A stretch of DNA of 62,346 bases from an uncultured Flavobacteriales bacterium. Lineage in GTDB: Bacteria; Bacteroidota; Bacteroidia; Flavobacteriales_G; Salibacteraceae. A program made the position numbers and the translations under genes. Where the stretch lies: NCBI GenBank assembly GCA_913062955.1, contig CAJXZP010000017.1:1-62346 (forward strand), written 5' to 3'. Under the pieces are notes generated by a model. It ran no database searches. It was not told the origin of the DNA and was given only the letters and a program-made list of their open reading frames with translations. Shown here piece after piece: positions 10,691 to 19,795 of the stretch. Within the stretch, counting starts at the first letter, position 1, and each line of letters starts with the position of its first letter.

Positions 10691-11221
10691 TTGGAAGTCT
10701 CAAAAAAAGAGCACACCCCAAAATGGGTAGTTCCTACAATGGCAGGGGGTTGGTTTTCAGGTTTATTAATTTTATTCTGGTTGTACTCCGTGACAGCTAT
10801 TTCCATCTGGGAAACCTTAAAACACCTTCTGTTTTTCTCGGTGTCATTCACATTAATCCCCTACAAATGGGTAGTGAAATTCATCCCTTTGGATTACCCC
10901 TTTATTATAACTTTAAATTTTTTAGGGCTTGGGCCCATTCTTACCAGCATGTTCTTCTTGGCTAATTTCATGCTAGCCACCCCGATAGAAACACAGGTTG
11001 TCCAAATCGTAAACACCACTCGTGGAGAAGGCTTTTCGGCTACAAGTACGGTCATTGAACTAAAAAACGAAACCCTTCAAGATTATCCCAAATTCAGAAC
11101 CTTTGACCAGGGTTCGCACCTGCAAATTGTGACCTATCCCTATTTCTCCTATACCCTATCCAACGGATTATTTGGGTACCCTGTTTTGAGCACATACGAT
11201 TTCACAACAAAACCCAAATAG
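10691..11221 (+). CDS. Membrane protein of unknown function, start uncertain
   Basis: 176 residues from TTG 10691, or 160 from ATG 10739. Three hydrophobic stretches (GWFSGLLILFWLYSVTAISI, LLFFSVSFTLIPY, FIITLNFLGLGPILTSMFFLANFML) are followed by a roughly 75-residue soluble tail rich in Thr and aromatic residues (IVNTTRGEGFSATSTVIEL). The frame stays open back into the 5' end of the divergent YyaL-like gene, so the upstream limit is not set by a stop codon. I do not recognise a family. The gene lies between the divergent lipoprotein and the HMG-CoA reductase promoter. Confidence 0.55.
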   Translation: MEVSKKEHTPKWVVPTMAGGWFSGLLILFWLYSVTAISIWETLKHLLFFSVSFTLIPYKWVVKFIPLDYPFIITLNFLGLGPILTSMFFLANFMLATPIETQVVQIVNTTRGEGFSATSTVIELKNETLQDYPKFRTFDQGSHLQIVTYPYFSYTLSNGLFGYPVLSTYDFTTKPK

Positions 11222-11246
11222 CTAGCGTTAAAGAATGTCAAAATCC

Positions 11247-11254
11247 TACATTTG
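11247..11254 (+). promoter_or_regulatory. -7 promoter box of the HMG-CoA reductase gene (TACATTTG)
   Basis: Exact TAnnTTTG match 44 bases before the ATG at 11299, in the 77-base gap after the membrane protein gene. It suggests that the reductase-kinase pair has its own promoter. Confidence 0.55.
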
Positions 11255-11298
11255 TATACTACACAAAAAACGGATTCGTTATTCCGAAAAACAACTGT

Positions 11299-12624
11299 AT
11301 GTCAAAAGCAATTAAGGGTTTTTCTAAACTCACCAAGGAAGAAAAAATAGATTGGGTAGTTTCCAATTATTTCAGTGATCAAGAAACTGGAAAAGCGGTG
11401 TTAAAACAGTATTGGAATAAAGATGAAAAGCTGCAGCAAGTTCATGATGAATTTATTGAAAACACCCTTACCAATTACTACTTACCTTTTGGAGTGGCAC
11501 CAAACTTTCTGATTAACGATGTTATATATACCATTCCAATGGCCATCGAAGAAAGTTCGGTCGTGGCTGCTGCGGCAAAGGCAGCTAGTTTTTGGATGGC
11601 TAGAGGAGGCTTTAAAACAGAAGTGATTTCGACCAAAAAAATTGGACATGTGCATTTCGTGTATTATGGAGATTACGATACTTTACTAAATTTCTTTAAC
11701 AAGATCAAGGATAAATTTTATAGAGACACCGAAAGTATTACCGCCAACATGCGAAAACGTGAGGGGGGTATTACCGATATCATGTTAATCAATAAAAACT
11801 ACGAAGAGCCAAATTACTACCAAATCAAAGCCAACTTTGAAACGGCAGATTCCATGGGTGCCAATTTCATTAACACTTGTTTGGAACAATTTGCCGAAAC
11901 TTTAAAACGTGAAATTGAAGCTTCCGATGTTTTTACCGAGGAAGAAAAACAAATTCAAATCATCATGTGTATCCTATCTAATTACACCCCCGAATGTTTG
12001 GTAAGAGCGGAGGTAAATTGTTCGGTAGATCAATTGGCTACCGAAAACATGACGGGAGAAGAATTTGCTCAAAAATTTCAGCGTGCTATTCATGTAGCTA
12101 CAATAGAACCCTATCGTGCCACTACGCATAACAAAGGAATTATGAATGGGATAGATGCAGTGGTGATTGCTACTGGAAATGACTTTAGAGCGGTGGAGGC
12201 AGCCGCTCATACTTATGCTGCACGTTCCGGTCAATACCGTTCCCTTACGCAATGCGAGATAAAGGACGGCCAATTTAGATTCTGGTTGGACATACCCATG
12301 GCCTTAGGAACGGTAGGAGGTTTAACCACCTTGCATCCTATGGTGAAATTTGCGTATGAACTTTTAGGGAATCCTGGAGCAAAAGATCTAATGATGATTA
12401 TTGCTGCTTCTGGTTTAGCTCAAAATTTTGGCGCTTTAAAAGCTTTAACCACTACGGGAATTCAACAAGGACATATGAAAATGCATTTATTGAATGTATT
12501 AAATAACCTGGGGGCCACGGATAAGGAAAAAGACTTCTTTAAAATCTACTTTAAAGATAAGGTGCCACGTCATAGCGATATTGTAAATAAATTTAATGAA
12601 ATGAGAGCGGCTGTAACCAACTAA
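11299..12624 (+). CDS. Hydroxymethylglutaryl-CoA reductase (class II type)
   Basis: Interconverts HMG-CoA and mevalonate with NAD(P)H, feeding isoprenoid synthesis. 441 residues. Class II landmarks: IPMAIEESSVVAAAAKAA with the catalytic Glu at about 84-85, HNKGIMNGIDAVVIATGNDFRAVEAA (about 274-300) with the catalytic Lys and Asp, LGTVGGLTTLHP, and QQGHMKMHL with the catalytic His near 395. No membrane anchor is present, in contrast to eukaryotic class I enzymes. The stop overlaps the start of the next gene, a GHMP kinase, by one base (TAATG). That arrangement argues for a biosynthetic mevalonate-pathway role rather than mevalonate degradation. Annotated homologues are sometimes called degradative on similarity alone. 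Confidence 0.93.
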   Translation: MSKAIKGFSKLTKEEKIDWVVSNYFSDQETGKAVLKQYWNKDEKLQQVHDEFIENTLTNYYLPFGVAPNFLINDVIYTIPMAIEESSVVAAAAKAASFWMARGGFKTEVISTKKIGHVHFVYYGDYDTLLNFFNKIKDKFYRDTESITANMRKREGGITDIMLINKNYEEPNYYQIKANFETADSMGANFINTCLEQFAETLKREIEASDVFTEEEKQIQIIMCILSNYTPECLVRAEVNCSVDQLATENMTGEEFAQKFQRAIHVATIEPYRATTHNKGIMNGIDAVVIATGNDFRAVEAAAHTYAARSGQYRSLTQCEIKDGQFRFWLDIPMALGTVGGLTTLHPMVKFAYELLGNPGAKDLMMIIAASGLAQNFGALKALTTTGIQQGHMKMHLLNVLNNLGATDKEKDFFKIYFKDKVPRHSDIVNKFNEMRAAVTN

Positions 12625-13541
12625 TGCAGCCTATTCAAAAATATTATGCTAAAGGGAAGCTCCTAATCACGGGAGAATACACGGTTCTGGATGGTGCTTT
12701 ATCTTTAGCTATACCGACCAAATTTGGTCAATGGTTAGAAGTTTACACTTCTCCAGATCCCCATCAAATCGAATGGAAGAGTTACGACTATGATCAATCT
12801 CTCTGGTTTGAATGTGTTTTGGATAAAAATTTGGAAGTTCTGACTACCAGTGACCTCCAGAAAGGTCAAAAACTAAGAGATATCCTGCAACAGGTTATTC
12901 ATCAAAACCCGTCTTTTAAATCGGAAGTTTTGGGGAAACAAATACGGACCAAGTTGGAGTTTAACCGAAAGTGGGGATTAGGTTCCAGTTCTACCTTGAT
13001 TCATTTATTAAGCCAATGGGCTCAAATAAACCCGTATATTCTATTAGATAATACTTTTGGTGGTTCTGGATACGATATCGCTTGTGCGGATGCGGATGGT
13101 CCTATTAGCTATCAAATTTCTGATCTCGGTCGGAAGATCAAACCGGTGACATTCGCATTAGAAAGCACCGAGAACATCCACTTCGTTTATTTGGGAGAGA
13201 AACAATTTAGCGATAAAGAGATTGCAAAATATGCACAACTTGAATTCAATAGAGCGCTTTTAGCCCATCAAATAACTACCCTAACAAATCAGGTCATATC
13301 CACTACAGGAATAATCCAATTAGAGACATTACTTTCTACTCACGAGGACTTATTAAGTCAGGCTTTAGGATATTCAACGATTCACCACCAACGATTTAAA
13401 AACATTTCAGGAACCTTTAAATCTTTAGGCGCTTGGGGAGGTGATTTTGTTCTCTTTATTGGACATAAGGCAGAACTAAAACAACTTACAGCTATGGGCT
13501 ACACCACCATTCTTAGTTGGACCGAAATGTTTGACTATTAA
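12624..13541 (+). CDS. GYDIA-family GHMP kinase
   Basis: 305 residues of the GHMP kinase superfamily (mevalonate, phosphomevalonate and homoserine kinases). The start KGKLLITGEYTVLDGALSLA is the GHMP motif 1 region. The ATP-binding loop WGLGSSST is at about residues 113-120, and GGSGYDIACADADGP, the name-giving GYDIA block, follows near 150. Coupling to HMG-CoA reductase by a one-base overlap strongly suggests a mevalonate-pathway phosphorylation step. Whether the substrate is mevalonate or phosphomevalonate cannot be told from sequence. The 3' end shares the four bases TTAA with the convergent histidine kinase gene, so both stop codons overlap. Confidence 0.88.
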   Translation: MQPIQKYYAKGKLLITGEYTVLDGALSLAIPTKFGQWLEVYTSPDPHQIEWKSYDYDQSLWFECVLDKNLEVLTTSDLQKGQKLRDILQQVIHQNPSFKSEVLGKQIRTKLEFNRKWGLGSSSTLIHLLSQWAQINPYILLDNTFGGSGYDIACADADGPISYQISDLGRKIKPVTFALESTENIHFVYLGEKQFSDKEIAKYAQLEFNRALLAHQITTLTNQVISTTGIIQLETLLSTHEDLLSQALGYSTIHHQRFKNISGTFKSLGAWGGDFVLFIGHKAELKQLTAMGYTTILSWTEMFDY

Positions 13542-15943
13542 TAGTCCCTTGGAATAGTTACTGTCACCACCGTACCTTCATTTTCTTTGGATTCCAGGAC
13601 AATCTTACCCGAATGTAGATCCACCACTTTTTTTGAAATGGTTAAGCCTAAGCCATTCCCAGGGATATTTAGGTTCACAATGTTTTTGGCTCTAAAGAAG
13701 GAGGTAAATAAATGCATTTGTTCCTCTTCAGGAATACCCAAACCAGTATCTCTAAATTCCAATTCGAAGCCCTTTTTCCCAATGGTCACTTTGGCAAACA
13801 CCTCTTCCTTTGAATACATCAAAGAATTTTTACACAGATTATACACCAAACTATCCAATAACATAGGGTCAAATAGTTGGCTTTTTTGTTCGCCAACAAT
13901 CAACAAATTCACTTTTTTATTTGGAAATTCCGCCCCTATCTTCTGACTAATGATCTGTTCTACAAACTCTACTAAATCTTGATTTATGGGATTATAAGTA
14001 ATTCCAGAAGATTCAATTTTACCCAAGGTATCAATATTATTAAGCAACGAATTAATACGTGTCACCTGATTCGTGATTTTAGTAAAATGCTTTTGGAAAG
14101 GTTTCATAAATCGCTCTCCCAAATCTTCGGCATACATTTCTAGGAGTTCCACACTGGACTGAATAGACGACAATGGAGTTCTAAACTCATGAGAAGTCAT
14201 GGTAATGAAACGAGATTTTAATTCATTCAAATCTTTCTCCTTTTGGAGCGCCATTTTCATGTCCTCTTCAATCTTTCTTCGGGCAGATATATCCCGAAGA
14301 GCGGCAATAAACGTTCTTTTTCCCGAAACAGCAATCAAGGGTTGTACAATGGCTTCTACCCAAATAAAATCATCATCTGCTGTTTTAAACCGGTATTGTT
14401 CTACCACACGTTTGGCCCCATTGATTAGTTGTTGAAAAATATTTACACTAACACTTTCCTTTTCCTCTGGATGCACATCATCAATGGCTTTATCCCCTAT
14501 AAAATCACTTGGATTTCTGCCTAACATATTACGAGAAGCGTTCGACATAAACAGGTATTCTCCTGTTTCATCAATCTCAATAATTAGGTCAGAAATATTT
14601 TCAGAAATTCGAGCCAATCTATTTTCCGAAGCTTTTTTGGCTATTTCAACTCTTTTCCTTTCATCAATATTAATTAACGTTCCTTTTACTTCCGCTACTT
14701 TTTTTGTTTCACCAAAACGGACGGAGAAGTGAATTTCCATCCATACTGACTGCCCATTAGCCGCTAACAAACGGACTTCTTTAGCAATATGCATCACTTC
14801 TTTCCCGGTAAACTCCATTCGGATAACATTATATACAATATGTCGATCCTCTGGATGAATATACTTCGTATAAAGGGTTCCAATGGTTTTATTTACCTTA
14901 AATAAAAGATGACGTTCCCACGCCTCATTCAAAAAGGTCACAATACCGTTGTTATCAATCTCAAATATTATTTCATGGATAGAGCCCAATAACCTTTTGT
15001 ACTTGGCTTCACTTTGTGCCAATTTACGTTTATACTCAATACGGGAAGTAATATCCGTATTGGTAGCTACAAATTGTAATGGAATTCCATTTTCCGAAAA
15101 ATTAATGTTCGCACGAGTAAGCACCCATAAATAGTTCCCCTGTTTGTGACGAATACGATATTCACATTCATAACTACCTACCCCAATTTTCAAATACGGA
15201 TCAAGTACATGAAGCACCACATCCTTATCCTCTGGATGTAAAAGATTTTCAAATGAAGCAAACGAATCTGCCAACTCATGCTCTTCATAGCCTAACATTC
15301 TTTTCCATTGCCGAGAAAAATGCATTTGATTTTGCTTCAAATCAATATGCCAATATCCGTCATTTGAACTTTCAATCGCCTTTTGTAAAAGATCCTCTTT
15401 GGTGAACAGTTCTTTATTTAAAGTCTCCGCATATAGAAACTGTGTAAAAATCTCACTTAACGATAATAGTTCGGTAGTTTCCTTTTTGGACCATAATCTA
15501 GGTACTTCATTTTCAAAAAATGCGAGATATCCAATTATATTTTTCCCCGCAAATAGCGGAACAATAAAAAGGGAGGAAATTCCCATTTCTTTAATTACCT
15601 CACGAAGGTGCGGATCATGAACATCATGAGCCACTTCCTGTTTAAAGGCTTTTTGTCCATTTATAATTTCACGAATAGACTTTTCAATAAATGAATTATT
15701 TAGTATTTCAACTTCTTGACCAAAAATCACCTGTTGAGCCGAGAAATAATCATTGATATTCCGGGATACATTCGGGATAAAAATAGTTTGATAGGGATAG
15801 TATGTATTTGATAACCACTTTAAAAAAGACCCTACATTAGCCTCAAAGCCCAACCCGGTACGAAATAGATTCAATGTCTTTTCCAAAAAACCCGATTTCA
15901 ATACGGTAATCTCATCCATTTCAAATGCAAATAAATCCTCCAT
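13538..15943 (-). CDS. GAF/PAS-domain sensor histidine kinase
   Basis: 801 residues, no signal peptide or membrane helix, so a cytosolic sensor. Order: GAF-like domain (about 10-175), three PAS/PAC units (about 185-305, 315-435, 445-565; recognised by HPED/HPEE and the ITSRxEYK-, INIDERKR- and ISARRKIE-type linkers), HisKA with the phosphoacceptor His in TSHEFRTPLSSIQSS (about 590), and HATPase with N-box LVYNLCKNSLMYS, G1 FRDTGLGIP and G2 PGNGLGLTISKK. It has no receiver domain. The divergent response regulator gene starts 69 bases away and the promoters interlock, so they very probably form a two-component pair. The bound signal is unknown; the PAS tandem suggests redox, oxygen or small-ligand sensing. 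Confidence 0.93.
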   Translation of the reverse strand: MEDLFAFEMDEITVLKSGFLEKTLNLFRTGLGFEANVGSFLKWLSNTYYPYQTIFIPNVSRNINDYFSAQQVIFGQEVEILNNSFIEKSIREIINGQKAFKQEVAHDVHDPHLREVIKEMGISSLFIVPLFAGKNIIGYLAFFENEVPRLWSKKETTELLSLSEIFTQFLYAETLNKELFTKEDLLQKAIESSNDGYWHIDLKQNQMHFSRQWKRMLGYEEHELADSFASFENLLHPEDKDVVLHVLDPYLKIGVGSYECEYRIRHKQGNYLWVLTRANINFSENGIPLQFVATNTDITSRIEYKRKLAQSEAKYKRLLGSIHEIIFEIDNNGIVTFLNEAWERHLLFKVNKTIGTLYTKYIHPEDRHIVYNVIRMEFTGKEVMHIAKEVRLLAANGQSVWMEIHFSVRFGETKKVAEVKGTLINIDERKRVEIAKKASENRLARISENISDLIIEIDETGEYLFMSNASRNMLGRNPSDFIGDKAIDDVHPEEKESVSVNIFQQLINGAKRVVEQYRFKTADDDFIWVEAIVQPLIAVSGKRTFIAALRDISARRKIEEDMKMALQKEKDLNELKSRFITMTSHEFRTPLSSIQSSVELLEMYAEDLGERFMKPFQKHFTKITNQVTRINSLLNNIDTLGKIESSGITYNPINQDLVEFVEQIISQKIGAEFPNKKVNLLIVGEQKSQLFDPMLLDSLVYNLCKNSLMYSKEEVFAKVTIGKKGFELEFRDTGLGIPEEEQMHLFTSFFRAKNIVNLNIPGNGLGLTISKKVVDLHSGKIVLESKENEGTVVTVTIPRDY

Positions 15944-15949
15944 GTAGTG

Positions 15950-15987
15950 TTGCCAAAAATAATCTCAATAGTTTACATTTGTGTCAA
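15950..15987. promoter_or_regulatory. Interlocked divergent promoters of the kinase and response regulator genes
   Basis: Plus strand: TTG (15950-15952), 21-base spacer, TACATTTG (15974-15981) for the regulator. Minus strand: TTG (15985-15987 on the complement), 23-base spacer, TATTTTTG (15954-15961) for the kinase. Both -7 boxes are exact TAnnTTTG matches. Each -33 element falls near the predicted start site of the opposite promoter, so RNA polymerase could occupy only one at a time. Confidence 0.65.
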
Positions 15988-16012
15988 TAATGAACCAAAA
16001 CGTTTAAATTTC

Positions 16013-16768
16013 ATGTCTAATGTACTCATAATTGAAGATGATGCCACAGTAAGAGAGAACCTAGAAGAACTTTTGAAGTTCAAGGGGTATACTGTGTTTG
16101 TATCTGCTGATGGTAAAAAAGGTCTTGATATGGCTTTTAAAAAAGAACCCGATTTAATAATCTCGGACATCATGATGCCCGAGATGGATGGATATGAGCT
16201 CTTACGTAATGTACGTGAAACCCCGGCTCTTACCAATACTCCAGTTATTCTATTAACGGCAAAAACCATGACCGAATCTCGAATTATGGGATTGGAGTAT
16301 GGGGCAGATGATTACATCACTAAACCGTTTAATGCAAAAGAACTAATCGCACGAATTGCCAATCTGATTGAAATTCGCAGGAAACTAAAAGCCAAGGCAT
16401 ATTTAGAAACCAACAAAACCGAAGTTGAATCTACCGAAGATATTTTCATGCGTGAGTTGATCGTCTTGTTTGCAAACAACTTAGATAAATCACACTTTGC
16501 CATTGAGGATGTAGTTGTAGAGATGGGTTTAAGTAAATCTACGGTGCAAAGACGGGTCAAAGCGATTACGAGTAAAACTTTCAATCAGTTTCTAAGAGAA
16601 TTTAGATTGGAACAAGCGAAACAGATTATTGAACAACGTGGGGGTAATATTTCAGAAATTGCATACGCTACTGGGTTTAATAGTGTTAGTTATTTCTCTT
16701 TTTCTTTCAAAAATTACTTTGGGTATCCTCCAACCGAAATAATACCAAAAGACGCAGGGTTTATTTAA
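16013..16768 (+). CDS. Response regulator with receiver and AraC-type DNA-binding domain
   Basis: 251 residues. Receiver domain (about 1-122): acidic pair EDD at 8-10, phosphoacceptor Asp52 in LIISDIMMPEMDGYE, the conserved Thr in ILLTAKT and Lys in DDYITKPFNAKEL. After a linker, two helix-turn-helix units of the AraC/XylS type occupy about 165-250, including the signature ISEIAYATGFNSVSYFSFSFKNYFGYPPTE. It is a transcription factor activated by phosphorylation, most likely by the divergent kinase at 13538. ATG 16013 is preferred to a longer frame because it begins the first receiver strand and follows the promoter. Its last four bases, TTAA, are shared with the convergent small gene at 16765. 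Confidence 0.94.
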   Translation: MSNVLIIEDDATVRENLEELLKFKGYTVFVSADGKKGLDMAFKKEPDLIISDIMMPEMDGYELLRNVRETPALTNTPVILLTAKTMTESRIMGLEYGADDYITKPFNAKELIARIANLIEIRRKLKAKAYLETNKTEVESTEDIFMRELIVLFANNLDKSHFAIEDVVVEMGLSKSTVQRRVKAITSKTFNQFLREFRLEQAKQIIEQRGGNISEIAYATGFNSVSYFSFSFKNYFGYPPTEIIPKDAGFI

Positions 16769-16935
16769 ACTCCTGCGCTTTCAATTCTTTTTCTTAAAAC
16801 CGAGTGGCTTACTGTCACCTTGTATTTTTCGTACAAGTATTGTTTTATATCTTCAATACTTGAATTTCCTTTTTGATCGAACTCTAATAAAGTTCTTTCC
16901 AGAAGGCCGAATCCTCCTTGTCTCACATTTTCCAT
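16765..16935 (-). CDS. Small protein with a predicted helix-turn-helix
   Basis: 56 residues from ATG 16935 (a TTG at 17004 would give 79). Helical prediction by eye: GLLERTLLEF, then SSIEDIKQYLYEKY, a short turn and SHSVLRKRIESAGV. This spacing looks like a winged-helix or HTH element similar to the C-terminal parts of small regulators. No family recognised. It shares its stop-codon bases with the response regulator, so the two genes are tail to tail without a terminator between them. The regulator and this small protein could influence each other through convergent transcription. Coding status is supported by length and composition only. Confidence 0.5.
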   Translation of the reverse strand: MENVRQGGFGLLERTLLEFDQKGNSSIEDIKQYLYEKYKVTVSHSVLRKRIESAGV

Positions 16936-17153
16936 AACCCTATTTTTAAACTGATTCCCCCAAATCAACGAGTTAAAGATAATAATAGTTCCGGTTTTAT
17001 CCAAACTTTAACATCTGTTAAACAACTCATTATCATTAACAAACATAAACAAAACACCTAGACTGCACCATTTAAGTCATCTTTTCATATGCCCATTGGA
17101 GTTCCATAGATATTTAATTTAATGCCATTACTAATTCCTTTATTTTCGTTCCC

Positions 17154-19067
17154 ATGGATTTCATAAAAGCATTTCTCTTTCTCCTATCCATTTTGAGTAT
17201 TCAAAAAGGGTATACACAAGTAGGGAATTACATACCTGAATTTCCCGTAGAAGAGTGCTCACATCAAAAAAAAGGTTCCCCACTTCAAATCCAAGAAAAC
17301 CAGTTCACCCGCAATTATGACATTACGTATTACCGGCTAAATTTAACGGTTACTCCCGATTCCCAATTCGTTTCTGGTTCGGTTACCTCCCATTTTATTC
17401 CGCTACATGCATTAAATCAAATCTATTTTGAATTGAACCCCACTCTAGAGGTCGATTCTATTCAATACCATAATCAATCCGCTCTTTTTACACAAATAGA
17501 TCAATTAATTCAAGTTAATGCGCATTATGATTCTCTTATCTTGGATTCGTTAACCATTTTTTATCATGGAACCCCACCCGAAGGAGCTTCATTTAAAACG
17601 GAATTACATAACCAAACACCCATTTTATGGACGCTTTCCGAGCCTTACGGTGCAATAGATTGGTGGCCATGCAAACAAAGCTTGACAGATAAAGCGGATT
17701 CTGTGGATATGTATATTACGTGTCCAAAAGAAAATAAAGTGGCAGGAAATGGCATTCTACAAAGTGTTATTACCCATGGCGATTTTTCAACGACACATTG
17801 GAAGAGCAGGTATCCCATTGCCCCTTACTTAATTGCAATGGCGGTAACTCCGTATGCCGAAATAAATTTCACATCGCACCTATCTACGGGCTCCCTATTG
17901 GTTCAAAACTACGTATACAAAGAAGATAGTGCCCGGTATCGAAATGATCTTTTCATTACCGATACGCTTCTTAGATATTATGATTCTTTAGTGGGCCCCT
18001 ATCCTTTTATGAACGAAAAATATGGGCATGCACAATGGGGACGAGGAGGTGGGATGGAGCATCAAACTATGAGTTTTATGCATCACTTTCAATTTAATTT
18101 AAACGCCCATGAATTGGCTCATCAATGGTTTGGTAACAAAATCACATGCGGTTCCTGGCAAGACATATGGCTCAACGAAGGATTCGCCACCTATTTTGCG
18201 GGACTCCCCCTTGAAACAATGTACCATGGGAAATATTGGGAAGAGTGGAAATCAAATACTTTAAAACATGCATTAGCCAATAATTCACTTAGCATTTTTG
18301 TAATGGACACAAGTACATTTCAACGCATTTTCGATCCCGAATTAAGTTATGCCAAAGCCGCTTATGTTTTACATATGTTACGTGGTCAAGTTGGAGACCA
18401 CCATTTTTTCAATGGTATCCGAACCTACCTATCAGATCCTGACCTAGCTTACCAAACGGCTTTAACAGATGATTTCTTTAAACATATGGAACAAGCCTCA
18501 GGCACATCCTTAACCTCCTTTAAAGAACAATGGATTTATGGAATTGGATACCCTAATTTTAATATAGAATGGGATCAAATAAACAGCCAATTAGAAATCC
18601 GCTTACGCCAAACCACCTCAAATTCAACGCCTTCATTTTTTAACTTGAGCGTCCCCATTCTTGTTTTGGGCGAATCAGATTCTACTTGGGTTTCCGCCCA
18701 CGCCTTACAAAACGAGGATTTTTTTTATTGGGATATCAATTTCGAAGTTACTCAGGTAATTATTGACCCCAACAAAGACCTGATTTCAAAAGGGAATTTC
18801 GTGTTACGAAAATCAAAATTCAGCGAGCTCACCCTTTTTCCAAATCCGACCTCCCATACCTTACAGATCGTACTCCAAGCAGAATTTAGAATAATTGATG
18901 GGTATCGTATATATTCAAGTACGGGAATACTCCTTCAATCCCTTTCAGATATTAGATTGGCAAATAGTTTTGAAATAGATGTTTCACACTTATCACAAGG
19001 GAGTTACCAAATTCAATTTACTTCGGGACAAAATAAGCACAGTGAAGGATTCGTAATAATTCGCTAG
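17154..19067 (+). CDS. M1-family zinc aminopeptidase with T9SS sorting domain
   Basis: 637 residues. Signal peptide (MDFIKAFLFLLSILSIQKGYTQ), an M1 N-terminal beta domain, then the catalytic domain: GGGMEHQ at about 298-304 (a variant of the GAMEN exopeptidase motif), zinc motif HELAHQWFG at 319-327 and the third ligand in NEGFATYF (Glu342). After about residue 555 comes a type A T9SS C-terminal domain (LFPNPTSHTLQI, SHLSQGSYQIQF), so the enzyme is exported and attached to or released from the cell surface. It removes N-terminal amino acids from peptides. A one-mismatch -7 box (TATTTTCG, 17141-17148) sits directly before the ATG. It is convergent with the GT2 gene, two bases between the stops. 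Confidence 0.93.
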   Translation: MDFIKAFLFLLSILSIQKGYTQVGNYIPEFPVEECSHQKKGSPLQIQENQFTRNYDITYYRLNLTVTPDSQFVSGSVTSHFIPLHALNQIYFELNPTLEVDSIQYHNQSALFTQIDQLIQVNAHYDSLILDSLTIFYHGTPPEGASFKTELHNQTPILWTLSEPYGAIDWWPCKQSLTDKADSVDMYITCPKENKVAGNGILQSVITHGDFSTTHWKSRYPIAPYLIAMAVTPYAEINFTSHLSTGSLLVQNYVYKEDSARYRNDLFITDTLLRYYDSLVGPYPFMNEKYGHAQWGRGGGMEHQTMSFMHHFQFNLNAHELAHQWFGNKITCGSWQDIWLNEGFATYFAGLPLETMYHGKYWEEWKSNTLKHALANNSLSIFVMDTSTFQRIFDPELSYAKAAYVLHMLRGQVGDHHFFNGIRTYLSDPDLAYQTALTDDFFKHMEQASGTSLTSFKEQWIYGIGYPNFNIEWDQINSQLEIRLRQTTSNSTPSFFNLSVPILVLGESDSTWVSAHALQNEDFFYWDINFEVTQVIIDPNKDLISKGNFVLRKSKFSELTLFPNPTSHTLQIVLQAEFRIIDGYRIYSSTGILLQSLSDIRLANSFEIDVSHLSQGSYQIQFTSGQNKHSEGFVIIR

Positions 19068-19069
19068 GA

Positions 19070-19795
19070 CTAAATCAATCCGAAAATGCTTTTCAGTTTT
19101 AGTAACCAAACCCCAAAAAATGCTTCTTTAAAAATACCGCCTGACATTTTTGAAGAACCCTCTTGTCTATCCGTAAAAATAATCGGTTCCTCTACCACGT
19201 TAAACCCTTTTTTCCAGGTTCTAAATTTCATTTCGATTTGGAAAGCGTAACCCTTAAACTGAATTTCATCAATAGAAATAGATTCCAATACTTTTTTACG
19301 GTAACACTTAAATCCAGCCGTAGTATCTCGAATTGGCATTCCAGTGATAATTCGAACATACATAGAGGCATAATAGGACATCAGAATTCTTCCCATCGGC
19401 CAATTCACCACATTCACTCCTTTGATGTAACGTGAGCCAATTACTAAGTCGGCATTATTCATTTGAGCTGAATTATATAACACAATTAGATCTTTAGGAT
19501 TATGTGAGAAATCGCAATCCATTTCAAATATAAAATCATAATGACGATCAATACACCAATGAAATCCATGAATATAAGCGGTTCCCAATCCTAGTTTCCC
19601 AATACGTTCCTCAATAAAAAGGCGATCTGGATATTCGGATTGCAGCTTTTTCACCACGGCAGCTGTTCCATCAGGAGACCCGTCATCAATGATCAATAAA
19701 TCGAATGCTTTCTCTAAAGAAAAAACCTTCCGAATCATCTTTTCGATGTTCTCAATCTCATTATAAGTTGGGATTATTACAATACTGTCGTTCAC
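19070..19795 (-). CDS. Polyprenol-phosphate mannosyltransferase-like GT2
   Basis: 241 residues. GT-A fold of the DPM1/Ppm1 type: IVIIPTYNEIENIEKMI (nucleotide-binding start), LLIIDDGSPDGTAAVV, FEMDCDFSHNPKDL with the DxD-like metal site, GSRYIKGVNVVNWPMGRI, and the amphipathic DTTAGFKCYR segment conserved in dolichol-phosphate mannose synthases. It probably transfers mannose or another hexose to undecaprenyl phosphate on the cytoplasmic face for use in surface glycans or glycoproteins. The sugar is inferred from the family. It starts at GTG 19795, with a one-mismatch -7 box (TATCTTCG, complement 19815-19822) about 20 bases upstream. Confidence 0.9.
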   Translation of the reverse strand: MNDSIVIIPTYNEIENIEKMIRKVFSLEKAFDLLIIDDGSPDGTAAVVKKLQSEYPDRLFIEERIGKLGLGTAYIHGFHWCIDRHYDFIFEMDCDFSHNPKDLIVLYNSAQMNNADLVIGSRYIKGVNVVNWPMGRILMSYYASMYVRIITGMPIRDTTAGFKCYRKKVLESISIDEIQFKGYAFQIEMKFRTWKKGFNVVEEPIIFTDRQEGSSKMSGGIFKEAFFGVWLLKLKSIFGLI

